Below the pieces are notes generated by a model. That model ran no database searches and had not been told where the DNA came from. It saw nothing but the letters and a program-made list of their open reading frames with translations. DNA of 15,301 nt from the NCBI GenBank assembly GCA_964610205.1, contig CAZSVI010000092.1, positions 1 through 15,301 on the forward strand. The letters are read 5' to 3'. A program made the position numbers and the translations under genes. Origin of the DNA: CAZSVI01 sp964610205 (GTDB taxonomy: Bacteria; Bacillota; Clostridia; DSM-8532). Positions 1 to 7,355 of the stretch are shown here, piece after piece (positions within the stretch are counted from its first letter, which is position 1; the number at the start of each line of letters is the position of its first letter).

Positions 1-97
1 CAACAACGTTTACACTCTGCTTCAGGTATTCAGATAAAACCTTCCAAGCACACATGCTGAGTTTGGATAAAAGCTTGCGGTCATACATAAAGTATAA

Positions 98-112
98 AAC
101 AGGGGACGGTTC
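98..112 (+). repeat. GGGGACGG repeat, copy 1
   Basis: The 15-mer AACAGGGGACGGTTC occurs here and again, identical and in the same orientation, at 12372-12386. A shorter form, CAGGGGACG, is part of a palindrome at 15107-15115. The copies lie outside intact genes, two of them next to decayed mobile-element sequence. This looks like a dispersed short repeat (REP or MITE-like); its family is not identified. Confidence 0.55.
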
Positions 113-155
113 GTCGTTTGATACCATATTGTTATTATAATTTGATCCAATTCAC

Positions 156-258
156 AAGACCCCCACTTCTATAAGTGGGGGTTCAATATACCTGCTTCGG
201 TGGGGGTTAGAATCCCCCACCGAAGTTCCGATGTTCAGCTTTAGCTGAACGAGTTCAC
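156..258 (+). mobile_element. Stem-loop cluster resembling an IS200/IS605 end or omega-RNA-like element
   Basis: Three perfect hairpins follow each other. The first has a 10-bp stem, 159-168 with 173-182, loop CTAT. The second has a 12-bp stem, 195-206 with 214-225, loop TTAGAAT. The third has a 7-bp stem, 233-239 with 244-250, loop TTTA. The unit is bounded by TTCAC at 151-155 and TTCAC at 254-258. Subterminal hairpins and a short sequence shared by the left flank and the right end are traits of single-strand IS200/IS605 elements and of the omega RNAs made from the right end of tnpB elements. No tnpA or tnpB reading frame is visible, so it would be a solo end or a PATE-like derivative. It is not a simple terminator, because none of the three stems is followed by a T run. 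The family assignment is inference; the hairpins are seen directly. Confidence 0.45.
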
Positions 259-268
259 TATCTTCCAG

Positions 269-289
269 AAAGTCATTACATGACTTTTT
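269..289 (+). terminator. Hairpin with short T run
   Basis: AAAGTCA at 269-275 pairs with TGACTTT at 281-287 around the loop TTACA, and the strand continues with two more T. It could be a weak intrinsic terminator for transcription coming from upstream of the window or from the stem-loop cluster. The stem is AT-rich, so confidence is limited. Confidence 0.35.
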
Positions 290-547
290 GACAGGGTTCA
301 TATGATATCATCTTTAAGGAATTCAATATTATTATTTTTACAAAAATCATAATATGCGACAAAATTACGTTGAAATATATAATAATCCGGACTGATATTA
401 ATTCATGATAATATTTTTCTATACCCTTTTTGAAAAAAAATATTCATAGACATTTTTATTAAATTGATAGTAGCTTAGATGCTTCCAACGATTTGCACCA
501 TCAATCATACTTCATATGGTGTTAGCTGAGAAAAATTATCTTGTCAC
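290..547. other. AT-rich intergenic stretch without a gene
   Basis: No convincing reading frame, RNA gene or repeat was found here on either strand. The sequence is strongly AT-rich up to the promoter at 548. Confidence 0.5.
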
Positions 548-576
548 TTGACTCAATTTTTTATATATGATACATT
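548..576 (+). promoter_or_regulatory. Sigma-A-type promoter of the GpsA-like gene
   Basis: TTGACT at 548-553 and TACATT at 571-576 are separated by 17 bp. The same arrangement with the same TACATT and a TTGACG box sits before the transporter operon at 3529-3557, which supports it as a real promoter. Transcription would start within or just before the operator at 582-601. Confidence 0.65.
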
Positions 577-581
577 TATTA

Positions 582-601
582 AAACGATTACGTAAACGAT
601 T
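582..601 (+). promoter_or_regulatory. LacI-type operator, site 1
   Basis: AAACGATTACGTAAACGATT lies 5 bp after the -10 box. It can be read as an imperfect palindrome around TTACGTAA, or as two direct copies of AAACGATTA spaced 12 bp apart, each with the central CG common in LacI-family sites. Nineteen of its 20 bases recur at 3564-3583. Position over the transcription start suggests repression. The likely binder is the regulator encoded at 9493-10479; this is inference. Confidence 0.65.
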
Positions 602-623
602 AATTATTGTAAGGAGTATATTA

Positions 624-1664
624 ATGAGCGTTATTACAATTATTGGAGCTGGTATGATGGGTTCGGCCATGAGCGTACCAGCCAGCGACAACGGTTATGA
701 GGTGCGCCTGGTTGGTACCCATCTTGACCGTGACATTATTGAGTTTATTAAAAAGAAACATATCCATCCAAAAATGAATCGTATATTGCCCGATTGCGTA
801 AAGCCATACCAAATTGAGGAACTTGAGACAGCGATAATGGGAGCTGACCTGATTATAGGCGGTGTGAGCAGTTTCGGCGTAGACTGGTTTGCTGAAAAGG
901 TATTGCCGTTGTTGCCCGATATGCTTCCCGTGCTGTTGGTTACCAAAGGGTTGCAGGATACACCTGATGGCGAACTAATATCGTTTCCGAAACTGCTTGC
1001 CTCTAAACTGCCTGGACGCAAGTTACCGCTCAACGCCATCGGCGGCCCTTGCAACAGCTATGAGCTAGCCGACCGGCGCCATTCAGCTGTTACCTTCTGC
1101 GGGGACGACCCCATAATACTTGATAAGCTGCGCAACATGCTTGAGACCTCCTACTATCATATAAGCCTGTCAACCGATGTTATGGGCGTCGAATGCGCCG
1201 TTGCCCTAAAGAATGCCTATGCTCTATGTGTATCGCTCGCCATCGGCCTTATTGAACAGCAGGAGGGTATAGGCTGCAACGAGGCCTATAACCCACAGGC
1301 CGCTATATTCGGGCAGAGTGTGCGCGAAATGATAAGTTTATTAAAAGTGTTTGGAGGCGGTGAGGAAAACATCGTATTAGGCGCCGGAGACCTTTTTGTC
1401 ACTGTATTCGGAGGACGCACACGCAAACTAGGCATTTTGCTAGGGCGAGGTCTGAGCTTCAACGAAGCTATTGAGGAGCTTGAGAACGTTACGCTCGAAT
1501 CGGTCGTGATAGCGGCCCGCATATCCAAGGTACTGCATAAGCTTGAGGAGGCGGGTAAGGTTAGTATGAATGAGTTCCCGCTCATGTCTCACCTTGATGC
1601 TATCATAAACAAAAGCTCTAAAGTCGACATCCCCTGGCAGAGTTTTGAGACCAAAATGTTCTAA
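624..1664 (+). CDS. Glycerol-3-phosphate dehydrogenase-like protein (GpsA family)
   Basis: 346 aa, close to the usual GpsA length. The start at 624 is chosen because AAGGAG (611-616) lies 7 bp upstream and the protein then opens directly with the Rossmann strand; a longer frame from 567 would run through the operator. The NAD motif GAGMMGSA is at residues 8-15. The catalytic Lys is in ALKNAYAL (Lys196). The substrate region GAGDLFVT then GGRTRK aligns with the GGRNRK segment of classical G3P dehydrogenases: Asp256, Thr260 and Arg265 are kept, but the usual Asn that contacts the substrate is Thr266. The family reduces DHAP or oxidises sn-glycerol 3-phosphate with NAD(P) in the cytoplasm. The Thr change leaves room for a different polyol phosphate. 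The gene stands alone under a promoter/operator shared with the transporter operon, which argues for a catabolic role rather than the housekeeping lipid role of gpsA. Confidence 0.85.
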   Translation: MSVITIIGAGMMGSAMSVPASDNGYEVRLVGTHLDRDIIEFIKKKHIHPKMNRILPDCVKPYQIEELETAIMGADLIIGGVSSFGVDWFAEKVLPLLPDMLPVLLVTKGLQDTPDGELISFPKLLASKLPGRKLPLNAIGGPCNSYELADRRHSAVTFCGDDPIILDKLRNMLETSYYHISLSTDVMGVECAVALKNAYALCVSLAIGLIEQQEGIGCNEAYNPQAAIFGQSVREMISLLKVFGGGEENIVLGAGDLFVTVFGGRTRKLGILLGRGLSFNEAIEELENVTLESVVIAARISKVLHKLEEAGKVSMNEFPLMSHLDAIINKSSKVDIPWQSFETKMF

Positions 1665-1763
1665 AATCCAAATCAACGGAAACAGGGTATCTATTCCCTA
1701 TAAATATTCCCTGGCTAAGCTGAAGAGGTCAATAGAAAGTGGACAGATAAAATCATATTATGC

Positions 1764-1804
1764 AAGGCCTTGCTCAATTCTAAATTGAACAGGGCTTTTG
1801 TATT
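1764..1804 (+). terminator. Probable intrinsic terminator after the GpsA-like gene
   Basis: The segment around 1764-1778 pairs with 1784-1799 through GCC/GGC and TCAAT/ATTGA blocks, with one mismatch and some G-T pairs, and the downstream side runs into TTTTGTATTTT. It lies 100 bp after the stop codon at 1664. The sequence just before it (AATAGAAAGTGGACAG at 1731-1746) looks like the end of some insertion sequences, so the hairpin may have come with IS debris. Confidence 0.5.
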
Positions 1805-2005
1805 TTAGCTTATGACAAGGTCTGAAACCTACTTGTAATACTAAATTTACTCTGTCGCTTTGTCAGATTCAATACAACTACCTTCATTCGCTATGCTTGC
1901 ATTTACTTTGTCAACTGAGGCATTAAAATTATGAATCATAAATTATGCAGGGCAAAATCACGAAGCAAATATTTACCAATTAAATAAATTATCCTAATTG
2001 TAAGA
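1805..2005. other. Gene-free stretch left of the transposase, possible IS left end
   Basis: No reading frame of note. CAGGGC at 1948-1953 resembles the CAGGG start common at ends of ISAs1-family elements, so the element may begin at 1948. A matching right inverted repeat and target duplication could not be established by eye. Confidence 0.3.
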
Positions 2006-2050
2006 AATAGTCGAACACCATTGAAAATACTGAGGTTCGGCTATTTTTTT
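2006..2050 (+). terminator. Intrinsic terminator upstream of the transposase gene
   Basis: AATAGTCGAAC (2006-2016) pairs with GTTCGGCTATT (2035-2045) through 11 positions including one G-T pair, and a run of seven T follows (2044-2050). It sits just before the transposase gene, where it would block read-through transcription from outside, a frequent arrangement in insertion sequences. Confidence 0.7.
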
Positions 2051-2114
2051 GTTGCTTTTTATCATTAAATAATGTATAATATGTATATATACAACATTAA
2101 AGGGGTATTATAGA

Positions 2115-3272
2115 ATGAGTATGAATAAGACGAGTTTTTATAGTTATTTTTCAGTTCTAAATGATATGAGGCAACAAGGCAAAATTCTTCATAAACTCAT
2201 GGATGTATTGTTTATTGCTGTAGCTGGATTTATTGCCGGTGCTGATGACTGGGAATTGGTTATAATGTTTGCTGAAAATCGTATTGAATGGTTGAAGAAG
2301 TTTCTGGAGTTACCCAATGGCATTCCATCTGTGCATACATTTCGTAGAGTATTTAGAATGATCGATCCAAAGCAATTTGAGAAGTGTTTTATCCGGTGGG
2401 TAAAAGAAATTTCAAGACGTAGCAAAGGCGATATTGTTGCAATTGGTGGAAAGACCGCTCGTGGTGCAGTTGAATCTGGCCAAGACAGGTCCCCTATTCA
2501 TATTGTAAGTGCGTGGACCAGTCAGAATAATTTGTTTCTGGGTCAAGTTAAAACAAATGAGAAAAGTAATGAAATTACTGCCATACCAGAGCTTCTGGAC
2601 TTGTTGTTCTTAAGAGGTTCTATTATTACCATTGACTCCCTTGGTACGCAAAAAGACATTGCTAAAAAAATTGTTAAAGAAAAGGAAGCTGATTATGTCC
2701 TTGCTCTTAAAAAGAAACATGAAACTTTATACAAGGACGTGGAAGACTACTTTCAGTATGTTAAAGAGGAAAATTTCAAGGATATAGAACACCAATTTGT
2801 GCGTACGGTGGAGAAGGGTCACGGAAGAATAGAAACGAGAGAATACTATCTCATATCTGATATTAGCTGGCTGGAGGCACGTAAGAACTGGGAAGGGCTA
2901 AAAGCTATAGGTATGGTAATAAGCCGTCGGATAGAGAAAGAAAAAGAGTCTGTAGAAACAAGGTATTATTTATCCAGTATAACTAATGGAAATAAGTTCT
3001 CCGAAGCGGTTAGAGAGCATTGGGGTATAGAAAGCATGCATTGGCTTTTAGATGTGACATTCAAAGAAGATAAGAGCCGTATCAGAAAAGAAAATGAACC
3101 TGAAAATGCTGCATTACTAAGAAAAATTGCCCTTAGCATTTTGAAAATAGATACTCAGCTTGATAAGGCGAACAATATTAGACCCCATTCATACAATGGA
3201 AAAAGGTACAAAGCATCACTTGATGAAGCCTATCTTGAAAAAGTAATGATAGATAATATCCTGAATCACTGA
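2115..3272 (+). CDS. ISAs1-family transposase, probably inactive
   Basis: 385 aa, full length for the family. The start at 2115 is preceded by AAAGGGG. Residues 6-95 match the N-terminal DDE_Tnp_1-associated domain (KLMDVLFIAVAGFIAGADDW and LPNGIPSVHTFRRVF). The DDE core follows: VAIGGKTARG, then ITIDSLGTQKDIA with Asp174, then the C-terminal REHWGIES...HWLLDVTF...ED block with Glu306. In this family the first motif is normally IDGK; here codon 111 is GGT (Gly) where GAT (Asp) is expected. That single-base change would remove the first acidic ligand of the active site. The reading frame is otherwise intact, so the loss looks recent. No accessory genes accompany it. Confidence 0.88.
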   Translation: MSMNKTSFYSYFSVLNDMRQQGKILHKLMDVLFIAVAGFIAGADDWELVIMFAENRIEWLKKFLELPNGIPSVHTFRRVFRMIDPKQFEKCFIRWVKEISRRSKGDIVAIGGKTARGAVESGQDRSPIHIVSAWTSQNNLFLGQVKTNEKSNEITAIPELLDLLFLRGSIITIDSLGTQKDIAKKIVKEKEADYVLALKKKHETLYKDVEDYFQYVKEENFKDIEHQFVRTVEKGHGRIETREYYLISDISWLEARKNWEGLKAIGMVISRRIEKEKESVETRYYLSSITNGNKFSEAVREHWGIESMHWLLDVTFKEDKSRIRKENEPENAALLRKIALSILKIDTQLDKANNIRPHSYNGKRYKASLDEAYLEKVMIDNILNH

Positions 3273-3528
3273 TTAAAAGGCTATACAGCTGTGTGGACGA
3301 GCCATATCCATTTTGGACTGGCTGGTTTAGCCTGTGCAAAATTTTAATACACATTCAGGATGTCCTGGAATCGTCTTCCACCAAATCAATCTAAAGCCAG
3401 GGTTCACTTCACTTGTAAAGGCATTTCCAATATTTATACATCGTAAGGATGTATTTTTAAAAATTCTAAAGAATTTGTGCGATAGCTTGGATGTTCATGA
3501 TTTTGCCATGTAAATTATGAATTTCCTC
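3273..3528. other. Gene-free stretch right of the transposase
   Basis: Holds the presumed right end of the ISAs1 element (not precisely located; TTTAGCCTG at 3326-3334 is a weak candidate) and a small hairpin, ATACATC (3436-3442) with GATGTAT (3448-3454), followed by TTTT, which may terminate transcription before the next promoter. No reading frame of note. Confidence 0.4.
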
Positions 3529-3557
3529 TTGACGCGTACCAATATTTATGCTACATT
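3529..3557 (+). promoter_or_regulatory. Sigma-A-type promoter of the transporter operon
   Basis: TTGACG at 3529-3534, a 17-bp spacer and TACATT at 3552-3557. Spacing and -10 box are identical to the promoter at 548-576. The mRNA would carry a leader of roughly 190 nt before the lipoprotein gene. Confidence 0.68.
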
Positions 3558-3563
3558 TAATAT

Positions 3564-3583
3564 AAACGATTACGTAAACGTTT
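3564..3583 (+). promoter_or_regulatory. LacI-type operator, site 2
   Basis: AAACGATTACGTAAACGTTT, 6 bp after the -10 box, differs from site 1 (582-601) at one base. It is palindromic except at one symmetric pair of positions. It may also be read as TAAACGATTA and TAAACGTTTA spaced 12 bp apart, the second being a perfect palindrome with a central CG. The regulator at 9493-10479 is the likely binder. Confidence 0.7.
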
Positions 3584-3761
3584 AAATGGTGTACCGGCAT
3601 CACATATCACAATTCAGTTGGTATCGCTTTAAAGCTTAGGGGGTGATTATAGACTCTTTATGCAGATACTTACGATATTACATTTTTAAAGTCGAGGTAA
3701 TGAATACTTTTATATCTGGCTGAGATGAATACGAAGAAATAAATATGAAAAGGAGAGTAAT

Positions 3762-5393
3762 ATGAAAAGAGTATTTGGGAAATTATTCATGATTGTGATG
3801 AGTGTTGCTATTCTGGCGACTCTGACCACATCCTGTTCGAACGAAAAGCCCTCATCCTCAACTCCGAGTGAATCTTCTCAAGGTACAACAGCTGCGTCAG
3901 GTGAGGCCTCAAGTTCAAGTACCGAGCCTATTGAGATAGTCGTTTTCAATAACAGCGGCGGTTATGGCGGAGCCGGGTCCGAAGCGGGCAGCACGGCCGA
4001 ATCGATTAAACTCGTTCAGGACAAGATATTAGAAGCAACCAATGTTAAGGTAACCTCCATCATTGTAATAGGCGCTGATGCACAGGCAGCAAAGCTGGCC
4101 ACCTTGCTTGCGTCAAACGCGGAACTGGATATTTGGTGGGGCAACTGGTCGGACTACGCCACAGATGGCATCATCCGGCCGATAAACGATTACCTTGACC
4201 AGTACGGGGCCGACGTTTATGAAGTTTGGAAAAAATGGGATGCTTGGGCACGCTGTACCGATGTTGACGGAAAGATCTGGGCAGTATCCCGCTATACGCA
4301 GTTCTGCTCATATTTCCCATTTGTCCGCACCGATTGGCTGGGAAACCTTAAAATGGATATGCCGACTACGCTCAAACAATTTGAAGATTATCTATATGCT
4401 GTAAAAGATGCCGACTTCTACGGAAACGGTGAAACAATTCCGCTGATTGGCCGCGGAGGCGCTGTGAAAAATTCGTTTGAATGGGCTATGCTGGGCGGAT
4501 TCACCGACGCCGGATGCAGCAGCTGGCTTGATGAAAATGGCAACGTCATGCCCAAGGAGCTTCAAAAAGGTTATAAAGATTTTATTGCTAAACTGCATCA
4601 GTGGTATAAAGACGGTATCATACACAAGGAGAACTTCAGCTGGGATACGGCAAAAGTCCGCGAATTGGTTTCCAGCGGCCGCGCAGGTGCATCCATGGCC
4701 TATTATGTTGATGTTTCACAATTCAATCACGTAATGCAGCAGAATTTTCCGGAAGCCAGTTTTGCCCATTATGAAAAGGGCCTTAAAGGGCCGAACGGAC
4801 AGCTGATCCAAACACTGAACCCAGGAACATCCAAACAGATGCTGTTCAGTGCGAAAATGAGCGATGAAAAAATGGCTGCGGCGATGAAGCTTGTCAACTG
4901 GTCTTTTGGAAGCTGGGACAATTTCAAGACATGCTGCAACGGAATTGAAGGCATACATTGGAATTATGACACCAGCGTTGTCGACCTTGCCAGCGCCAAG
5001 AAAGATTATGTTGTCAAAGCAATACCCAACTCTGGATACTATGGAGATTTCAGCCTTAGCATAGGTTTGCCGTACGAGAGCATGGGTGTAATCTACAACG
5101 ATGACGGCTCCCGCTATACGCACAACCTGTACCTGGCCGAATATTTGGATGACTTCGATACCTGCAAGCAAACCCTTGACGCAAAGATTACCTGGAATAA
5201 GGAAGAACTAAAAAATAATATTCCAACTTTGAATGATATAGATACTTTCATCAATGAGGAATTGGTTAAATTTGTAACCGGAGACCGCGACCTGAGCACC
5301 TGGGACGGCTTTGTAAATGATGTCAAGAAACTGGGATTGGATAATTGGAGCAAAGAATACACCAGACAATATAATTTGCTAACCGGCAAATAG
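3762..5393 (+). CDS. Sugar ABC transporter solute-binding lipoprotein (LplA/YtcQ-like)
   Basis: 543 aa, typical for the large LplA-type binding proteins. The start is fixed by AAAGGAG ending 6-7 bp upstream. Residues 1-25 are a lipoprotein signal peptide: Lys/Arg start, hydrophobic core, lipobox LTTSC with Cys25 as the lipidated residue. A Ser/Thr/Glu-rich linker to about residue 55 tethers the protein to the membrane. The mature part begins EIVVFNNSG and carries the two-lobed type 1 extracellular binding fold (for example LDIWWGNWSDY and VRTDWLGNL). Aromatic residues are frequent, as expected for carbohydrate binding, but the ligand cannot be read from the sequence. It is the first gene of the operon with both permeases downstream, after a hairpin at 5407-5457 that may keep its mRNA level higher than theirs. 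Confidence 0.88.
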   Translation: MKRVFGKLFMIVMSVAILATLTTSCSNEKPSSSTPSESSQGTTAASGEASSSSTEPIEIVVFNNSGGYGGAGSEAGSTAESIKLVQDKILEATNVKVTSIIVIGADAQAAKLATLLASNAELDIWWGNWSDYATDGIIRPINDYLDQYGADVYEVWKKWDAWARCTDVDGKIWAVSRYTQFCSYFPFVRTDWLGNLKMDMPTTLKQFEDYLYAVKDADFYGNGETIPLIGRGGAVKNSFEWAMLGGFTDAGCSSWLDENGNVMPKELQKGYKDFIAKLHQWYKDGIIHKENFSWDTAKVRELVSSGRAGASMAYYVDVSQFNHVMQQNFPEASFAHYEKGLKGPNGQLIQTLNPGTSKQMLFSAKMSDEKMAAAMKLVNWSFGSWDNFKTCCNGIEGIHWNYDTSVVDLASAKKDYVVKAIPNSGYYGDFSLSIGLPYESMGVIYNDDGSRYTHNLYLAEYLDDFDTCKQTLDAKITWNKEELKNNIPTLNDIDTFINEELVKFVTGDRDLSTWDGFVNDVKKLGLDNWSKEYTRQYNLLTGK

Positions 5394-5406
5394 TAATCAT
5401 TTAACC

Positions 5407-5457
5407 TAAAGGAATCCCAGTCCAATGATCACGAGGCCTGAGGTTGGGGTTCCTTTA
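5407..5457 (+). promoter_or_regulatory. Intercistronic hairpin after the binding-protein gene
   Basis: Positions 5407-5422 pair with 5442-5457 in a 16-bp stem with a few G-T pairs (TAAAGGAA with TTCCTTTA at the base) and a 19-nt loop. There is no T run behind it. Such hairpins after binding-protein genes commonly protect the upstream mRNA or cause partial termination, giving excess binding protein over permease. That role is inferred. Confidence 0.55.
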
Positions 5458-5477
5458 ACACAAAATATATTATAAAG

Positions 5478-6437
5478 GTGTTGAGTGAAATAAAAAATTC
5501 AGTTCAAGGCTTGTCAATAGATAAGCCCGGATTATGGTACTACTTACGACGTGACCGACTGCTATATGCCCTGTTGCTGCCAGGTGTCCTTTATTTCATC
5601 ATCTTCAAATACCTGCCGATGATGGGCATCATAATTGCCTTTGAGAATTTTAAGCCGTATTGGGGACTGGAAGGCCTCTTCACTTCAGAATTCGTAGGTC
5701 TTCATTGGTTCAAGCGATTCTTCAATTCGGTTTATTCCGGCAGACTGATTTGGAATACCCTGGTGATCAGTTTATTGAAATTGATCTTCGGTTTCCCGGC
5801 TCCAATCATTTTAGCGCTTTTACTCAATGATGTCCGCAACCGGCATTTTAAAAAAGCAGTTCAAAGCATATCTTACATACCTTATTTCCTATCCTGGGTT
5901 ATAGTGGCCGGACTCGTACAGCAACTGACATCGACCGACGGTGGCATAGTTAATATGATTGTCAATCTGTTTGGTGGTGAAAAAACCTATTTTCTGGGCA
6001 GCACCAAGTACTTCCGGAGCATCCTGGTCATCAGCGCGATATGGCGCAACGTCGGCTGGGATTCAATTATCTATCTTGCGGCGATAACCGGGATAGATCC
6101 AGAGCTCTATGACGCATCCAAGGTTGATGGAGCAGGTATGCTAAGACGCATGTGGAATATTACCATCCCGACGATCATGCCGATCATCTCAATCATGCTG
6201 ATTCTGAGGACCGGTCGCCTGCTGAACGCCGGTTTTGAGCAGACGCTTATGCTCCTGACTCCTAGCGTTTACTCGGTAGGCGATATAATCGATACTTTTG
6301 TCTATCGTGAAGGAATCATGCACATGAACTACTCATATACGATGGCCGTATCATTGTTCAAATCGGTTATCGCGTTTTTACTGGTGCTGACTACCAATAA
6401 AGCCGCCAAGAAGATGGGGCAGGAAGGGATATGGTGA
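5478..6437 (+). CDS. Sugar ABC transporter permease (LplB-like)
   Basis: About 319 aa, an inner-membrane protein of the binding-protein-dependent permease family. After a short cytoplasmic N-terminus the first membrane segment begins near residue 31 (LYALLLPGVLYFIIFKYLPM), the hallmark opening of LplB-type permeases. Several further hydrophobic segments follow. The EAA loop that contacts the ATPase is recognisable near residues 208-230 (ELYDASKVDGAG then TIPTIMP). The start is uncertain: GTG at 5478 overlaps the AAAGGTG ribosome binding site, and TTG at 5481 or TTG at 5511 are alternatives; no ATG is available. The next gene starts 4 bp after the stop, so both permeases are co-translated. Confidence 0.87.
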   Translation: MLSEIKNSVQGLSIDKPGLWYYLRRDRLLYALLLPGVLYFIIFKYLPMMGIIIAFENFKPYWGLEGLFTSEFVGLHWFKRFFNSVYSGRLIWNTLVISLLKLIFGFPAPIILALLLNDVRNRHFKKAVQSISYIPYFLSWVIVAGLVQQLTSTDGGIVNMIVNLFGGEKTYFLGSTKYFRSILVISAIWRNVGWDSIIYLAAITGIDPELYDASKVDGAGMLRRMWNITIPTIMPIISIMLILRTGRLLNAGFEQTLMLLTPSVYSVGDIIDTFVYREGIMHMNYSYTMAVSLFKSVIAFLLVLTTNKAAKKMGQEGIW

Positions 6438-6440
6438 CAT

Positions 6441-7352
6441 ATGGATGAAAATAGAAAAAAAGGTCTGCGAATTCAATCTGTCAGTGCCAGGGTCTCACAG
6501 ACTGTTATCGTTATAATATTGCTGATTTTCTCGCTTATTATTCTTTTCCCTTTATTCAATGTAATAATGACGTCCCTGACCGGCCAGGCCGAATATGCGC
6601 GGCACGGCGCATTCATAATGATCCCTGAGGAATGGGATTTCACGGCCTATAAATTGATCCTCGGTGCTGGGTCCAATATCTGGAACGGATATAAAAACAC
6701 TATTTTTGTGGTCGTGGTCGGTACTGCTTTCAATATGTTTGTAACCGTACCAATGGCTTATGCTTTATCCAAAAAACATCTTAGAGGCCGTAAAACCATC
6801 CTTGCCATGATATTGATTACTATGATGTTCACTGGGGGTATGATCCCCGATTACCTGCTGGTCAATTATCTTGGACTTATTGATTCCCGCTGGGCGCTTA
6901 TCCTTCCAACACTTGTGAGCGCATGGAATATGATAATCCTGCGCAATTTCTTTTATACAATACCGGAAAGCCTTGAGGAGTCAGCAATGCTGGACGGAGC
7001 CAGCAGGTTGCAGGTACTTGTCCGGATAATCATTCCCTTGAGTATGCCGGCCATTGCGACCATATCGCTGTGGTATGCCGTCGCTCATTGGAACAGTTGG
7101 TTTACTGCCGTCCTTTATATCAATAATAATAAAATGCTGCCGGTTCAGAATATTCTGCGGAATATCCTTATCACCACTTCGGCTTTTGCTGACCTTGATC
7201 CATCGGCCTGGAGTGAACTGATGACGCCTCCGTCCTCATTCATGATGCGTTCGGCAACGATCGTTGTCTCGACCTTGCCGATACTGGCAGCATACCCGTT
7301 TGTACAGAAATACTTTGTCAAAGGTGTGATGGTAGGTTCGATAAAGGGCTAG
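6441..7352 (+). CDS. Sugar ABC transporter permease (LplC/YtcP-like)
   Basis: 303 aa, the second permease subunit, six membrane segments expected. Segments are visible around residues 20-42 (VIVIILLIFSLIILFPLF) and in the later hydrophobic stretches. The EAA loop is at about residues 177-200 (LEESAMLDGASR then IIPLSMPAI). The C-terminus FVKGVMVGSIKG is the characteristic ending of this subfamily. It starts 4 bp after the LplB-like stop codon. No ATP-binding subunit gene follows. Operons of this type usually share a general MsmK/UgpC-like ATPase encoded elsewhere. Confidence 0.88.
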   Translation: MDENRKKGLRIQSVSARVSQTVIVIILLIFSLIILFPLFNVIMTSLTGQAEYARHGAFIMIPEEWDFTAYKLILGAGSNIWNGYKNTIFVVVVGTAFNMFVTVPMAYALSKKHLRGRKTILAMILITMMFTGGMIPDYLLVNYLGLIDSRWALILPTLVSAWNMIILRNFFYTIPESLEESAMLDGASRLQVLVRIIIPLSMPAIATISLWYAVAHWNSWFTAVLYINNNKMLPVQNILRNILITTSAFADLDPSAWSELMTPPSSFMMRSATIVVSTLPILAAYPFVQKYFVKGVMVGSIKG

Positions 7353-7355
7353 TGT

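Noticed and set aside
159..250. CRISPR-like repeat array
   Set aside because: The hairpins differ in sequence and have no regular spacer units; they are separate stem-loops, not repeats of one unit.
567..623. Upstream extension of the GpsA-like frame
   Set aside because: The extension runs through the operator, is rich in Lys/Arg/Leu and has no ribosome binding site, while ATG 624 has AAGGAG at the right distance and starts the Rossmann fold directly.
1731..1746. Possible end of an IS3-like or similar element (AATAGAAAGTGGACAG)
   Set aside because: It looks familiar as an IS terminus, but no partner inverted repeat or transposase of such a family was found nearby.
2115..3272. Composite transposon carrying the catabolic genes
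   Set aside because: Only one ISAs1-type transposase is present, so no flanking second copy supports this.
4716..5171. Long reverse frame (151 codons) inside the binding-protein gene
   Set aside because: It is antisense to a clear lipoprotein gene, has no ribosome binding site and no recognisable family, so it is a shadow frame.
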